A DNA stretch of 45,945 nt from Planctomycetota bacterium (GTDB taxonomy: Bacteria; Planctomycetota; PLA2; JAEUHO01). The stretch covers positions 1 through 45,945 of the forward strand of contig JANQJW010000108.1 of assembly GCA_028281445.1 (NCBI GenBank), in the 5' to 3' direction. The position numbers and the translations under genes are program-made. Under the pieces are notes generated by a model. That model was not told the origin of the DNA. It saw only the letters and a program-made list of their open reading frames with translations, and made no database searches. This document shows, piece after piece, positions 27,171 through 36,356 of this stretch. The first letter of the stretch is position 1. Every line of letters starts with the position of its first letter.

Positions 27171-29084
27171 ATGCGTCGTCTCGCCCTCTTCGGTTGCGCC
27201 TTGGCGATTGCGCTACTCGGCGCGGGCACCCCCGTGGCGGCCAAGGGCAGCCTCAGCGGACTCGAGGACGAGTTCGAGAAGGCCATCAAGAAGGTCACGC
27301 CCGCCACGGTCGTGTGCCTCGCACGCGGTGTGGAAGAGCGCAAGGTGCGCGCCCTGCCCGGTTCGTCGGGCGTCATCATGTCGAAGAAGGGACTCGTCCT
27401 CTCCGACGGAGACGTCGGCATCTACAACGACAAGCCGGCGTCCAAGAGTTTCGATCCATCGCACCTCAAGCGCACCGACGAGATCGAGGTCCGGCTCCCG
27501 AGCCTCAAGGGCAAGGGCTTCCAGAGCTTCAAGGCCCGCGTCATCCGGCGCGACCGGGATCTCGACACCAGTCTGCTGCGCATCGAGAAGCCGCCGAGCA
27601 CGCTGAAGTACCTCGTGGCCGGCAGTAGCGACGAGGTCAAGGTCGGTGACTACTCGTTCGTGATGGGCAACTCGTTCGGCCTGGCCGACGAAGCTCCGCC
27701 CACGCTCACGGCGGGCGTGATCGCCTCGCTCGTGCCCAAGGCGACGACCAACGGCGGCAAGTGGGAACACATCTACACGAGCGCGGCCGTGAACCGCGGC
27801 GTGAACGGAGGGCCGATCGTCAACACCCGCGGCCAGCTCATCGGGACGATCTCCAACGTCGTCGGCTTCCGCGGCAAGAAGCCGGACGATCCCGAGCTCA
27901 AGTACGCGTTCCTCGGAAAGTGCGTTCCCATCGATCGCTTGCGGGACTTCTACAAGGACCTGGACGAGTTCCAGGAGCTGTTCCCGGAATCGAAGCGCAA
28001 GATCAAGCTGCCCACGGAGAGCACGGCGCTGTCGATGGTGTTCAACCAGACGTCCAAGCGGACCTACGACTCGTTGGTGAGCCTCGAGATCGAGCGCGAA
28101 GAACAGCTCTCCACCATGGAGCCGGCGCGCGGCGGCGGCATGGTCAAGGTGCCGCGCTACCTGGGGCCCGTCAGCGGCACGCTGATCTCGGGCGACGGGT
28201 GGATCCTCTCGAGCCTCTACAACTTCGCCAACATCGCGACGCTCAATCCGCGCTTCGCGGGACGTTGGAAGGCACCGGACAACGCGAAGATCGCCGCAGG
28301 CATCGAGGGCATCAAGGGCATCGAGGCACACCTACCGGACGGACGCAAGGTCGAGGCGCGCTTCGTCGCCTTCCACGAGGGCATCGGCCTCGTGTTGATC
28401 AAGGCGGACATGAAGCTCGAAGGCGAGAAGCGGGACCCTGCTTCGACGACCGTCGCGACGCTTCGGCTCGTGAAGCCTGCTCCGAAGACGGCCTTCAAGG
28501 AGGGCCGCTTCGTCCTCGCCGTGGGAAACCCGTTCGGTTCCAAGCGGCTCGACGATCCGCTGCTGACCGTGGGGATGCTCTCTAAGCGCCACCACGAGAC
28601 CACGGAGGCGCCCTGGGCAGGTCAGTGGCAGACCGATGCGGGCGGAACCGACGCCAACGCGGGCGGTGCCGCCGTGGATCTGGAAGGCAACCTGCTCGGC
28701 ATCATGACGATCTGGTCTTCGACCAGCCACGGCCGCAACTCGGGGATCGCCTTCATCGTTCCGTGGCAGGACCAGATCGAGCCGGTGCTGGAAGAGATGA
28801 AGACCGGACGGTCCTACCGGCGGCCGCTCATGGGTGTCACGTGGAAGGACGAGGACGGCACGCCGACGACGCAGCTCCTCAAGGTCGCCGAGGACTCGGC
28901 CGCGGATGACGCCGGCCTCGAGCCCGGCGACATCATCGTCAAGATCGACGGGCAGATCGTCACGGACATCACGGACGTGAAGAAGGCGCTGGCCGGCAAG
29001 TGGTCCGGCGACAAGGTCGTCGTCGTCGTGGACCGCGACGGCGTCGAGAAGACCTTCGAGCTCACGCTCGGCGCGCGCGAGTAG
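27171..29084 (+). CDS. Secreted double pseudoprotease of the HtrA fold with PDZ domain
   Basis: The 637-residue protein has a signal peptide (MRRLALFGCALAIALLGAGTPVAA), two trypsin-like domains and a C-terminal PDZ domain (about 545-637; EDSAADDAGLEPGDIIVKIDGQIV). Neither protease domain can be catalytic. In the first, the His position is Asp81 (SDGDV), Asp132 is kept (LDTSLL) and the Ser is Asn212 (GVNGGP). In the second, the His motif reads SSLYNF, the Asp motif GIGLVL and the Ser motif NAGGAA. The fold-defining glycines remain, so it is a conserved binding protein rather than a decayed gene. It is transcribed with the active protease upstream. The TAG stop is the first codon of repeat copy B. 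Confidence 0.85.
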   Translation: MRRLALFGCALAIALLGAGTPVAAKGSLSGLEDEFEKAIKKVTPATVVCLARGVEERKVRALPGSSGVIMSKKGLVLSDGDVGIYNDKPASKSFDPSHLKRTDEIEVRLPSLKGKGFQSFKARVIRRDRDLDTSLLRIEKPPSTLKYLVAGSSDEVKVGDYSFVMGNSFGLADEAPPTLTAGVIASLVPKATTNGGKWEHIYTSAAVNRGVNGGPIVNTRGQLIGTISNVVGFRGKKPDDPELKYAFLGKCVPIDRLRDFYKDLDEFQELFPESKRKIKLPTESTALSMVFNQTSKRTYDSLVSLEIEREEQLSTMEPARGGGMVKVPRYLGPVSGTLISGDGWILSSLYNFANIATLNPRFAGRWKAPDNAKIAAGIEGIKGIEAHLPDGRKVEARFVAFHEGIGLVLIKADMKLEGEKRDPASTTVATLRLVKPAPKTAFKEGRFVLAVGNPFGSKRLDDPLLTVGMLSKRHHETTEAPWAGQWQTDAGGTDANAGGAAVDLEGNLLGIMTIWSSTSHGRNSGIAFIVPWQDQIEPVLEEMKTGRSYRRPLMGVTWKDEDGTPTTQLLKVAEDSAADDAGLEPGDIIVKIDGQIVTDITDVKKALAGKWSGDKVVVVVDRDGVEKTFELTLGARE

Positions 29085-29262
29085 GGGCGACCCTTGTGGT
29101 CGCCCCATCATCGATTCAACGAATCACGATGACGCCCTGTGGGGGCGGGTCTTGCACCCGCCCGCGTGAACTGGCAGCGGGGGCAGCCACAAGGGCTGCC
29201 CGAAACAGGGATCGACGTGATTCGGGGAACACGTCGTGGGGCGACCACGAGGGTCGCCCCTA
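29082..29262. repeat. Composite four-hairpin repeat, copy B
   Basis: A 181-base element of the same design as 2473-2649. H1 at 29085-29105 has GGGCGACC arms and loop CTTGT. H2 at 29143-29163 has GGGCGGGT/ACCCGCCC arms and loop CTTGC. H3 at 29181-29201 has GGGCAGCC arms and loop ACAAG. H4 at 29239-29259 has GGGCGACC arms and loop ACGAG. In H2 the closing pair is T-A where copy A has C-G, a compensatory change. The leading TAG is the stop of the pseudoprotease gene, and the trailing CTA is the complement of the glpX stop. The element thus fills the whole gap between two convergent genes. Confidence 0.88.
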
Positions 29263-30240
29263 CAACCGGATCTCGAGCGGGTCGCCGACGTCGGCGTCGA
29301 CGTGGATCGTGTCGACGAAGCGGATGCGCCTGGGCTTCTCCAGCCCCATGACCAGGCTGTGCGTCCGGCAGCCCGTGCCGAAGAACGTCACGCCGCGCAT
29401 CAGCTCGCCGTCGGTGACACCCGTCGCCGCGAAGAGCAGCTTCTTGCCGGGCGCCAGCGTCAGCTCGTTGTGGTGCTTGTCGAAGTCACCGACGCCCATT
29501 TTCTCGGCGCGCTTGCGGTCACCCTGCTTGAACTCGACGAGCCGGCCCTGGATCTCACCGCCGAGGCAACGCACGGCGGCCGCGGCGATCACGCCCTCCG
29601 GCGCACCGCCCACGCCCATCACGGCGTGCACCGCCGTCCCGGTCACGCACGCGCTGATGGCCGGCGAGAGATCGCCGTCGGTGAGCAGGTGGATGCGCGC
29701 ACCCGCCTTGCGGATGTCGGCGATCAACTCCTCGTGGCGCGGACGCTCGAGCACGACGACGAGCGTGTCCTCGACGTCGCGATTGAGGCTGTCGGCGATG
29801 GCCTTGAGGTTCTCTGCGACGGGTGCGTCGAGATCGACGCGGCCCTTGCTGCGCGGCCCGACGATCAGCTTCTTCATGTAGCAGTCCGGCGCGTTGAGGA
29901 GTCCGCCCTCTTCCGAGGCCGCGAGCACGGCGATCGAACCGTGAGCGCCCGTCGCGCAGAGGTTCGTTCCCTCGAGGGGGTCCACCGCGATGTCGACCCG
30001 CGGCTGGCTGTGCTGCCAGTGGCCGACCTCCTCGCCGATGAAGAGCATGGGCGCTTCGTCGCGCTCCCCCTCACCGATGACGATCTTGCCGCGCATCGGC
30101 ACGCCTTCCATGACCTTGCGCATGGCTTCGACGGCCTTCTGATCGCTGTGGTTGCGATCGCCCTGGCCCGCGGTGCGGGCCGCGGCGATGGCGGCGGCTT
30201 CGACGACACGAAGGAAACGATTGGCGATATCTGTCGGCAT
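29260..30240 (-). CDS. glpX: Fructose-1,6-bisphosphatase class II GlpX
   Basis: This 326-residue enzyme removes the 1-phosphate of fructose 1,6-bisphosphate in gluconeogenesis. The class II signatures are clear: GEGERDE (56-62), the metal-binding DPLEGT (87-92), ATGAHGSIAVLAASEEG, and VMGVGGAPEGV later on. Length is normal. ATG 30240 was chosen over an in-frame ATG at 30294 because it gives the family N-terminus (MPTDIANRFLRVVEAAA) and has GGGAGGG upstream. Its TAG stop is donated by, or shared with, the end of repeat copy B. Confidence 0.94.
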   Translation of the reverse strand: MPTDIANRFLRVVEAAAIAAARTAGQGDRNHSDQKAVEAMRKVMEGVPMRGKIVIGEGERDEAPMLFIGEEVGHWQHSQPRVDIAVDPLEGTNLCATGAHGSIAVLAASEEGGLLNAPDCYMKKLIVGPRSKGRVDLDAPVAENLKAIADSLNRDVEDTLVVVLERPRHEELIADIRKAGARIHLLTDGDLSPAISACVTGTAVHAVMGVGGAPEGVIAAAAVRCLGGEIQGRLVEFKQGDRKRAEKMGVGDFDKHHNELTLAPGKKLLFAATGVTDGELMRGVTFFGTGCRTHSLVMGLEKPRRIRFVDTIHVDADVGDPLEIRL

Positions 30241-30530
30241 CGGCGGACTGCCCTCCCGTGCCGGAAGATATGCAACTGCCCGGCGCGGGGCCACGAAAGG
30301 TCGAGACTACTGTCATGACCCGGAAGTGCCGGCGCATGAATCTCGCCGACTCGGACGTCGCGCCGGACTCCGTTCCCTCGGTGATCGACGGCGATCGGCG
30401 CGCCGGATGGGGAGCGGAGTGGCGATGAAGAGGCCGTGGCGTGGCCAGTCCGCGCGAGGCCGATGAAGCGTCGCGAGCGCCCCCAGCCCGGCGTGCAGCG
30501 CCAAATTCGAGGCAGCAGACCTGCGGCACA

Positions 30531-31496
30531 CTACCGTCGACGTTTGCGTCGTCTCTTCCGCACCGGCGCCTTGATCGCAATGGGGGCCTCCGGGCCGCCG
30601 CCCGATGCTCCTTCGCCGGCGAGAGCCGCGGCGACCGCGCGCTCGCCCTGGGGCCGGCGCGCCGGCTGCGGATCGGCCAGACTACGGATGATGCCCGCGA
30701 CGGCCTCCGGCGTCCGAGCCGGTAGGTCCGCCGCGCTGCCCTCCGGCGTGCGCGGGGCACCGCTGCCGACCGCAAAGCGCAGCACGGCGCCGAGCGCCCA
30801 GGCGAGGTGGGGATGGGGGCTCAGGCGATCCGGATGCGCCCGATCCCGCTCCGGCGGGGCGAAGTCGGCCTGGGCGTAGCGCTTGCCCTTCAGCGACTTC
30901 AACTCGTCCCACGCACGGATGTCCCGGAACGTCAGCAGCCGCCAGCCGTCCTCGACGCGCACGATTCGGGCAGGCACCGGCGCGGCGTGTACCTGGCGCC
31001 GGCCCTCGAGGTAGGCGAACGCCGAGGCAAGGCTGCCGGCCAGCGCGAGCGCCTCTTCCGGCCCCAGGGGACCGGCTGCCTGTACGTGGTCCTTGAGGCT
31101 GCGGTCCACAGGATCCGTCAGCATCCACGGACGCGTCCCCCGTGCCTCCTGCCGGTGCACGGCGAGCAGGCCCGGATGCGCGATGCGCCCGACGCGCCGG
31201 ATCTCCTCGGCGAAGAGCAGCAGCGCGTCATCGCGGCCCGCGAGATCCTCGCGCAGGATCCTCAGCGCCCGCGGGGCGCCGTCCTTCACTGCAGCGAAGC
31301 ACTCGCCGACGGCGTCCTGCGACAGGCGCTCGCCCACCTCCAGTCCGGGGATCCCCAGTTCTACGGAACCCGTTCTACCACTGCCCGCCGATGGTCCGCA
31401 TAGGCCCCTGAACAGGTGTTGTGCAGCCCGCCGCCACGGATAACGTGACCGCTTGCGCCCGGCCTCGCCGGCCAAACCGCGGCGCGGAGGTCCCAT
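30531..31496 (-). CDS. Soluble pseudokinase, divergent from maeB
   Basis: This protein of up to 321 residues follows the kinase fold from GLEVGERLSQDAVGECFAAV onwards but has no catalytic motif. The VAIK lysine is Arg (RALRIL). The HRDxKxxN loop reads HAAPVPAR. DFG reads TFR. A glutamate-rich helix C (LLLFAEEIRRVGRIAHPGLL) is kept. The C-terminus is a basic tail (KAPVRKRRRKRRR), as in the intact kinase at 4192-5433. No membrane helix is seen. The start is uncertain. ATG 31496 overlaps the start codon of divergent maeB, and the first 45 residues look non-conserved, so GTG 31337 is another candidate. It probably binds nucleotide poorly or not at all and serves as a regulator. Confidence 0.75.
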   Translation of the reverse strand: MGPPRRGLAGEAGRKRSRYPWRRAAQHLFRGLCGPSAGSGRTGSVELGIPGLEVGERLSQDAVGECFAAVKDGAPRALRILREDLAGRDDALLLFAEEIRRVGRIAHPGLLAVHRQEARGTRPWMLTDPVDRSLKDHVQAAGPLGPEEALALAGSLASAFAYLEGRRQVHAAPVPARIVRVEDGWRLLTFRDIRAWDELKSLKGKRYAQADFAPPERDRAHPDRLSPHPHLAWALGAVLRFAVGSGAPRTPEGSAADLPARTPEAVAGIIRSLADPQPARRPQGERAVAAALAGEGASGGGPEAPIAIKAPVRKRRRKRRR

Positions 31497-33783
31497 GTCC
31501 GATCCGAAGTCCTCGCTCGAGCGCGAAACCCTCGACTATCACGAGAATCCGCGGCCCGGGAAGCTGGAGGTCGTCGCCAGCAAGAACCTGGTCACCCAGC
31601 ACGACCTGTCGCTCGCCTACACGCCCGGCGTCGCGATTCCGTGCCTCAAGATCCAGGAGGATCCGAGCGGCGCCTATCGCTGGACGAATCGCGGCAACCT
31701 CGTGGCCGTCATCACGAACGGCACGGCCGTGCTCGGCCTCGGCGACATCGGTGCGCTCGCGGGCAAGCCGGTGATGGAGGGCAAGGCCGTCCTCTTCAAG
31801 AAGTTCGCGGGCATCGACGTCTTCGACATCGAGGTCCAGGAGAAGGACATCGACGCCTTCGTCGAGACCGTGGCGCGCATCGCGCCCACGTTCGGTGGCA
31901 TCAACCTCGAGGACATCAAGGCGCCTGAGTGCTTCGAGATCGAGTCCCGCCTCAAGGACATGCTGGACATTCCGGTCTTCCACGACGATCAGCACGGCAC
32001 CGCGATCATCTCCGCGGCCGCGTTGCTCAACGCGTGCGAGATCGCGGGCAAGAACCTCGAGAACCTCACCGTCGTCGTCTCTGGCGCCGGTGCTGCGGGC
32101 ATCGCGTGCATCGACATGTTCGTCGACATGGGCGTCGACCGCTCGAAGGTCATCTTCTGCGACAGCCGCGGCGTGGTCTACAAGGGCCGCGAAGCGGGCA
32201 TGAACGAGGTCAAGGAGTCCATTGCCGTCGAGACCGACAAGCGCACGCTCGAAGAGGCGATGGAAGGCGCCGACCTCTTCCTGGGCGTGTCCGGCCCGGG
32301 CATCGTCACCCAGGACATGGTCCGGTCGATGGCCGATCGCCCGATCGTCTTCGCCATGGCCAACCCGGATCCGGAGATCACCTTCCCCGATGCCATCGCC
32401 GCACGCGACGACGTCATCATGGCGACGGGCCGCTCCGACTATCCGAACCAGGTCAACAACGTCCTCTGCTTCCCGTTCATCTTCCGCGGCGCGCTCGATG
32501 TGCGCGCCACTCGCATCACCAAGAGCATGAAGGTCGCCTGCGCCCGTGCGCTGGCGCTGCTCGCCAAGGAAGAGGTGCCGGACACGGTCATCGAGGCCTA
32601 CGGCGGCGAAGAGCTCAAGTTCGGCCCGAACTACCTGATCCCGAAGCCGTTCGACCACCGCGTGCTCCTGTGGGTCGCACCCGCGGTCGCGGAGGCAGCG
32701 GTCAACGACGGGAATGCCGGCGTATCGGACTTCGATGTCGACGACTACCGTCGCCGGCTCGAGAAGTACCTCGGCGGCAGCCACCAGGTCATGGCGGCCA
32801 TCGAGGATCAGGCCCGGCGCGTCAACGCGCGCGTCGCGTTCGCCGAGGGCGAAGAGGCCCGCGCGCAGCGCGCGGCCGCTTCCATGGAGGAGCAGAACAT
32901 CGGCCGTCCGGTGCTGGTCGGCGACGCGGCACGCATCCGCGAAGTGGCCGACGCCACGGGTGTCGACATCAGCCGCATGGAGATCATCGATCCCATGGAT
33001 GACCCGCGGCGCGAAGAGCTCGCGAGCCGCTTCCACCAGATGCGCAGCCGCCACGGTGTGAACGTGCGCGATGCGGCGCACCTGGTGAAGAGCCCGCGGC
33101 GCTTCTCCTTGCTGCTGCTGGACCGCGGCGAGGTCGATTGCGTGGTAACCGGCGTCAATCGCAACTACCCCGAGGCGGCGCGCGATGCCTTCGAGATCAT
33201 CGGCACGACCAAGAACGTCAAGGCCGCCGCCGTGCACCTCATGGTGCTCAAGGACCGCACGCTGTTCCTCGCGGATACGTCGCTCAACACCGATCCGTCA
33301 GCACGCGAGATGGCGGACATCGCCATTGCTGCCGCCGACATGGCCCGGCGTTTCGACTACGAGCCCAAGGTCGCGGTGCTCTCGTTCAGCAACTTCGGAA
33401 GCGTCGAGCACCCGCAGGCCAAGCGGGCTGCGGAGGCGGTGCAGATCGTTCGTGCCGAGCGTCCGGACATCACCATCGACGGCGAGATGCACGTCGATGT
33501 GGCGCTGGACCGCTCGATGGGCAAGCGCTTGCACCCGCAGAGCCTCATCGACGGCGACGCGAACGTGCTGGTCTTCCCCGATCTGGCAAGCGGCAACATC
33601 GGCTACAAGCTGCTCGAGCATCTCGCCGGCGCCGAGGCCGTCGGTCCGATCCTCGTCGGCATGAAGCAGCCGGTCGTCGTGAGCTACCAGGCGGCGAGCG
33701 TCCAGAACCTCGTCAACCTCACGGCCATTGCCGTCGCCGGTCACGCCCAGCCGGCCGCCCAGCAGCAGCCGTTGTTCACGTGA
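31495..33783 (+). CDS. maeB: NADP-dependent malic enzyme MaeB with phosphotransacetylase domain
   Basis: This 762-residue enzyme decarboxylates malate to pyruvate while reducing NADP. The N-terminal malic domain has SLAYTPGVA (Tyr42), the metal site HDDQHGT (163-169) and the dinucleotide motif GAGAAG (about 200-205). From about residue 430 to the end is a phosphate acetyl/butyryl-transferase domain, which in this enzyme class senses acetyl-CoA rather than acting as an enzyme. The length is typical of MaeB. GCGGAGG stands before ATG 31495. The start shares bases with the annotated start of the divergent pseudokinase gene. Confidence 0.94.
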   Translation: MSDPKSSLERETLDYHENPRPGKLEVVASKNLVTQHDLSLAYTPGVAIPCLKIQEDPSGAYRWTNRGNLVAVITNGTAVLGLGDIGALAGKPVMEGKAVLFKKFAGIDVFDIEVQEKDIDAFVETVARIAPTFGGINLEDIKAPECFEIESRLKDMLDIPVFHDDQHGTAIISAAALLNACEIAGKNLENLTVVVSGAGAAGIACIDMFVDMGVDRSKVIFCDSRGVVYKGREAGMNEVKESIAVETDKRTLEEAMEGADLFLGVSGPGIVTQDMVRSMADRPIVFAMANPDPEITFPDAIAARDDVIMATGRSDYPNQVNNVLCFPFIFRGALDVRATRITKSMKVACARALALLAKEEVPDTVIEAYGGEELKFGPNYLIPKPFDHRVLLWVAPAVAEAAVNDGNAGVSDFDVDDYRRRLEKYLGGSHQVMAAIEDQARRVNARVAFAEGEEARAQRAAASMEEQNIGRPVLVGDAARIREVADATGVDISRMEIIDPMDDPRREELASRFHQMRSRHGVNVRDAAHLVKSPRRFSLLLLDRGEVDCVVTGVNRNYPEAARDAFEIIGTTKNVKAAAVHLMVLKDRTLFLADTSLNTDPSAREMADIAIAAADMARRFDYEPKVAVLSFSNFGSVEHPQAKRAAEAVQIVRAERPDITIDGEMHVDVALDRSMGKRLHPQSLIDGDANVLVFPDLASGNIGYKLLEHLAGAEAVGPILVGMKQPVVVSYQAASVQNLVNLTAIAVAGHAQPAAQQQPLFT

Positions 33784-33790
33784 TTGGCCC

Positions 33791-33870
33791 GGACGGGCAC
33801 AAGGCCCGTCCCTACATGTCCTTGCATGGGCAGACGGAGAATCATGTAGGGGAGGGCCTTGTGCCCTCCC
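33791..33870. repeat. Two-hairpin relative of the composite repeat, copy C
   Basis: Hairpin one (33791-33811) has arms GGACGGGC/GCCCGTCC and loop ACAAG, and is followed by CTA. Hairpin two (33850-33870) has arms GGGAGGGC/GCCCTCCC and loop CTTGT, and is preceded by TAG. The same loop and the same TAG/CTA borders as copies A and B are used with two further stem sequences. It fills the convergent gap between maeB and the TPR gene. Confidence 0.8.
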
Positions 33871-33885
33871 GTCGTCCGCCTGTCA

Positions 33886-34902
33886 CTACTCAACATCCAG
33901 GTCCGGCGGCAGCTTCATGAGCAGGCGCCGGACCTGCGGGCTGTCGGAGACCTCGAGGCGCTGCTGGGCGATCCGGAACGCGAGCTCGTAGCGCTGCTCG
34001 CTTGCGGCCGCCTCGGCGAGCCATGTGAGGACCTGCGGGCGCTTGTGACCTCCGTCGTTCGGAAGGACGCCGAGCTTGTAGGCCCACGCGAGCAGATCGA
34101 AGCGATCCGTCGCTCCCTTGCGCTCCTTGTCCAACACCTCGAGCGCGACGGCCGCGTCGTAAGCCAGCTGATCCTGCCCTGCGATCGGCGCGGAGATCGC
34201 GACGCGCATCGATGCGAGCGCGTGTCGGCCGGCGGCTTCCGCCCACACCTTGGCGCGCGGCCGCTTCGGCAGCTCGAACGTCTTGTAGTCCTCGAGCAGC
34301 ATCTTCGCGACCGTGTGATCCCACATCGGATCGGGCTTCACCCTCAGCCAGACGCGAATCGCCGTCACGTAGTCCGGCAGGCCGTCGGCGTGCCCGGCGA
34401 TCTGCCCCTTCCGGATGGCGAATACCGCATTCCGGAAGCTCTCGTCGAGGTGCTTGCCCTTCTCGCCGCACTCCACGGCCTTGGCCAGCATCTCGACCGC
34501 TTCCTTGTAGCGCTTGGCCTGGCGCAGGGCCTCGCCGAGGTAGGCGCGCACGAGCCCGTCGCCCGGGTTGTTCTTCAGCGCCGCTTCGAGGTGCGGGACC
34601 GCCTCCGCCCCCTTCTTTGCGCGCACGAGCGCCCAGCCCCTGCGCAGTCGCACGATCGGGTGCTTGTCCTTACCGTCGGGCAGCGTGCCCAGCCACTCGG
34701 CGAACGCTGCGTGATCCGCGTAGAAGCCGTCCTTGCCGATCTTCGCCGTGAGCTTGTCCAGCGCGTAGCCGACCTGCTGTTCGGTGCGCGCTTCGAGCAC
34801 CTTGCGCCGCAGCGTGGGCAGCGTCTCGTCTTCCGCGAGCGCAGAGAGCGAGACGACACACGCCAGGACCGGGGCCAGCAGCAACAGGACGCGGCGGCTC
34901 AC
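33886..34902 (-). CDS. Secreted TPR-containing protein
   Basis: The 338-residue protein starts at GTG 34902 with a signal peptide (MSRRVLLLLAPVLACVVSLSALA). Around residues 75-140 are TPR-like helices (GWALVRAKKGAEAVPHLEAALKNNPGDGLVRAYLGEALRQAKRYKEAVEML). The remainder is helical without a clear family. The start overlaps the TGA stop of the upstream gene as GTGA, so the two are translationally coupled. A longer in-frame reading to 36465 exists but runs antisense-like through the upstream gene in the wrong frame, and was rejected. It likely binds a protein in the envelope together with its operon partner. Confidence 0.8.
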   Translation of the reverse strand: MSRRVLLLLAPVLACVVSLSALAEDETLPTLRRKVLEARTEQQVGYALDKLTAKIGKDGFYADHAAFAEWLGTLPDGKDKHPIVRLRRGWALVRAKKGAEAVPHLEAALKNNPGDGLVRAYLGEALRQAKRYKEAVEMLAKAVECGEKGKHLDESFRNAVFAIRKGQIAGHADGLPDYVTAIRVWLRVKPDPMWDHTVAKMLLEDYKTFELPKRPRAKVWAEAAGRHALASMRVAISAPIAGQDQLAYDAAVALEVLDKERKGATDRFDLLAWAYKLGVLPNDGGHKRPQVLTWLAEAAASEQRYELAFRIAQQRLEVSDSPQVRRLLMKLPPDLDVE

Positions 34903-36347
34903 TTGGCACCTCCAGCGCGATGCGCGGCCAGTGCGCGCGCCCACTCGTCGATGCTCTGCCCGGGGTCGTCGCCGAGGATCGCCACCGCGGCCTGCCGCGT
35001 CTCCGGTCCCTCGAGCGGATCCACGATGCCTTCGAGAATCGTCTTCTGGCTCAGCCCGCCTTGTTCGGCGACGCGCGCCTTCAGCAGTGCGAGTGCCGCG
35101 GCAATGCGCACGCGCTGCTGCCGGCCGTGGAGCAGAGCGGCGAGTACGCCGGCTCGGTTCGCGCGTGTCTCCTCGGGCGTTGCGGCGAGCAAGGCCTGGC
35201 GCAACGGTCTCGGAACGCCGCCATCCAGCGCGTCCTTCAGCGCGACACCGCTCGGTGTGGTGCGACCCGAGAGGCGCCACGCCCGTCGAATCTGGGCACC
35301 GTGTCCCTCGGACCACGATTGCGGCGGGTTCGACCGGCGTCCGCGTTCGTCCTTGGCCAGGATCAACGCCTCGAACGCGCGCGCGCGCTCGTCCTCCGGC
35401 AGGTCGTCGATGCCCGGCGCCTTCGCCTTGGCGTCGACACCCCCCCAGACGCGCATCACATCGTCGCGAGCCTTCTTGTCCTCGAGCCGCACGAGTGCGC
35501 GGGTAGCGCCCCACACACCCGCGTCCCGGTCGGCGCCGAAGAGCGTGGCGAGCCACGCGAGCGTCTCCTTCTTCTCCTCGGCCGGATACATGACGCGCTC
35601 TTCCGCCGCCATCATCAGGACCGGCACCTGGAAGTGGGACGCGTGGCGCAGGCCGCGGATCAGGTAGATCCGACGCGCGGCGTCGAAGCAGTCGTCCAGC
35701 ACGTTGGTGATCGCGGCAGCGGCCAGGCCGTCCTCGCCGTCCAGCCACTGCTCGGCCAGGGCGTCGACCTCTTCGAGTGGCGCGTCGCCCAGCGCCTTCA
35801 TGCGCTGTTCGCGACCAACGCCCGCTCGCGCGTACGCGATGCTCGGCGCGAGCTTGGAGAGCCAGTTCTCGAGCAGGCTCGGCCCGACGACGCGCGTGTA
35901 GTACTCCTTGCGGAACGCAACGACGCCGTCCGGTTCGATGATCACGTGCTGCGGACTGATGAGGTCCTGCCCGAAGCGCTTGAGGAACCAGCCGAGCGCT
36001 GCGATGTGGCCGGCGCACGTGTGGCCGGGATAGCGGGTGCACGCACCGGGACCCTGGCCGTGGGAACCGGGGTTGCAGACGAAGGACACGTATCCGCGCG
36101 TCGCGTCGCCCCAAGCCTTCGAGCGGTAGCCGGTATTGGCGAGCCACTGGTTGGCGGACTCGGTCTCCAGCGCGTTGACCGCGAAGAACATCGGCCGCCC
36201 TTCGCGCGCCGCGCGCGCCATGCCCGCCTTGAAGTCCGCCTCCCAGCGGACGCCGGGCGGCGGCGGTGCCTTCGGCTTGCGCTTCTCTTCTGCGAAGGCG
36301 GCCGCAGTGAGCGCCGTCAGGACGATTGCGATGGGAAGCAGACGCAT
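34899..36347 (-). CDS. Secreted thioredoxin-like protein with helical repeat C-terminus
   Basis: The 482-residue protein has a signal peptide (MRLLPIAIVLTALTAAAFA). A thioredoxin-fold-like N-terminal part (about 30-170; VRWEADFKAGMARAAREGRPMFFAV, ending in ISPQHVIIEPDGVVAFRK) follows. It lacks the CxxC active site at the usual place; cysteines occur later as FVCNPGS, GACTRYPGH and TCAGH. The C-terminal half is rich in alanine helices and may be a HEAT-like scaffold. The function is unknown. ATG 36347 has TAGGAT on the minus strand (36362-36357) nine bases upstream with no Shine-Dalgarno sequence, and a dyad just upstream of that. Confidence 0.75.
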   Translation of the reverse strand: MRLLPIAIVLTALTAAAFAEEKRKPKAPPPPGVRWEADFKAGMARAAREGRPMFFAVNALETESANQWLANTGYRSKAWGDATRGYVSFVCNPGSHGQGPGACTRYPGHTCAGHIAALGWFLKRFGQDLISPQHVIIEPDGVVAFRKEYYTRVVGPSLLENWLSKLAPSIAYARAGVGREQRMKALGDAPLEEVDALAEQWLDGEDGLAAAAITNVLDDCFDAARRIYLIRGLRHASHFQVPVLMMAAEERVMYPAEEKKETLAWLATLFGADRDAGVWGATRALVRLEDKKARDDVMRVWGGVDAKAKAPGIDDLPEDERARAFEALILAKDERGRRSNPPQSWSEGHGAQIRRAWRLSGRTTPSGVALKDALDGGVPRPLRQALLAATPEETRANRAGVLAALLHGRQQRVRIAAALALLKARVAEQGGLSQKTILEGIVDPLEGPETRQAAVAILGDDPGQSIDEWARALAAHRAGGAK

Positions 36348-36356
36348 GGGGGCGAC

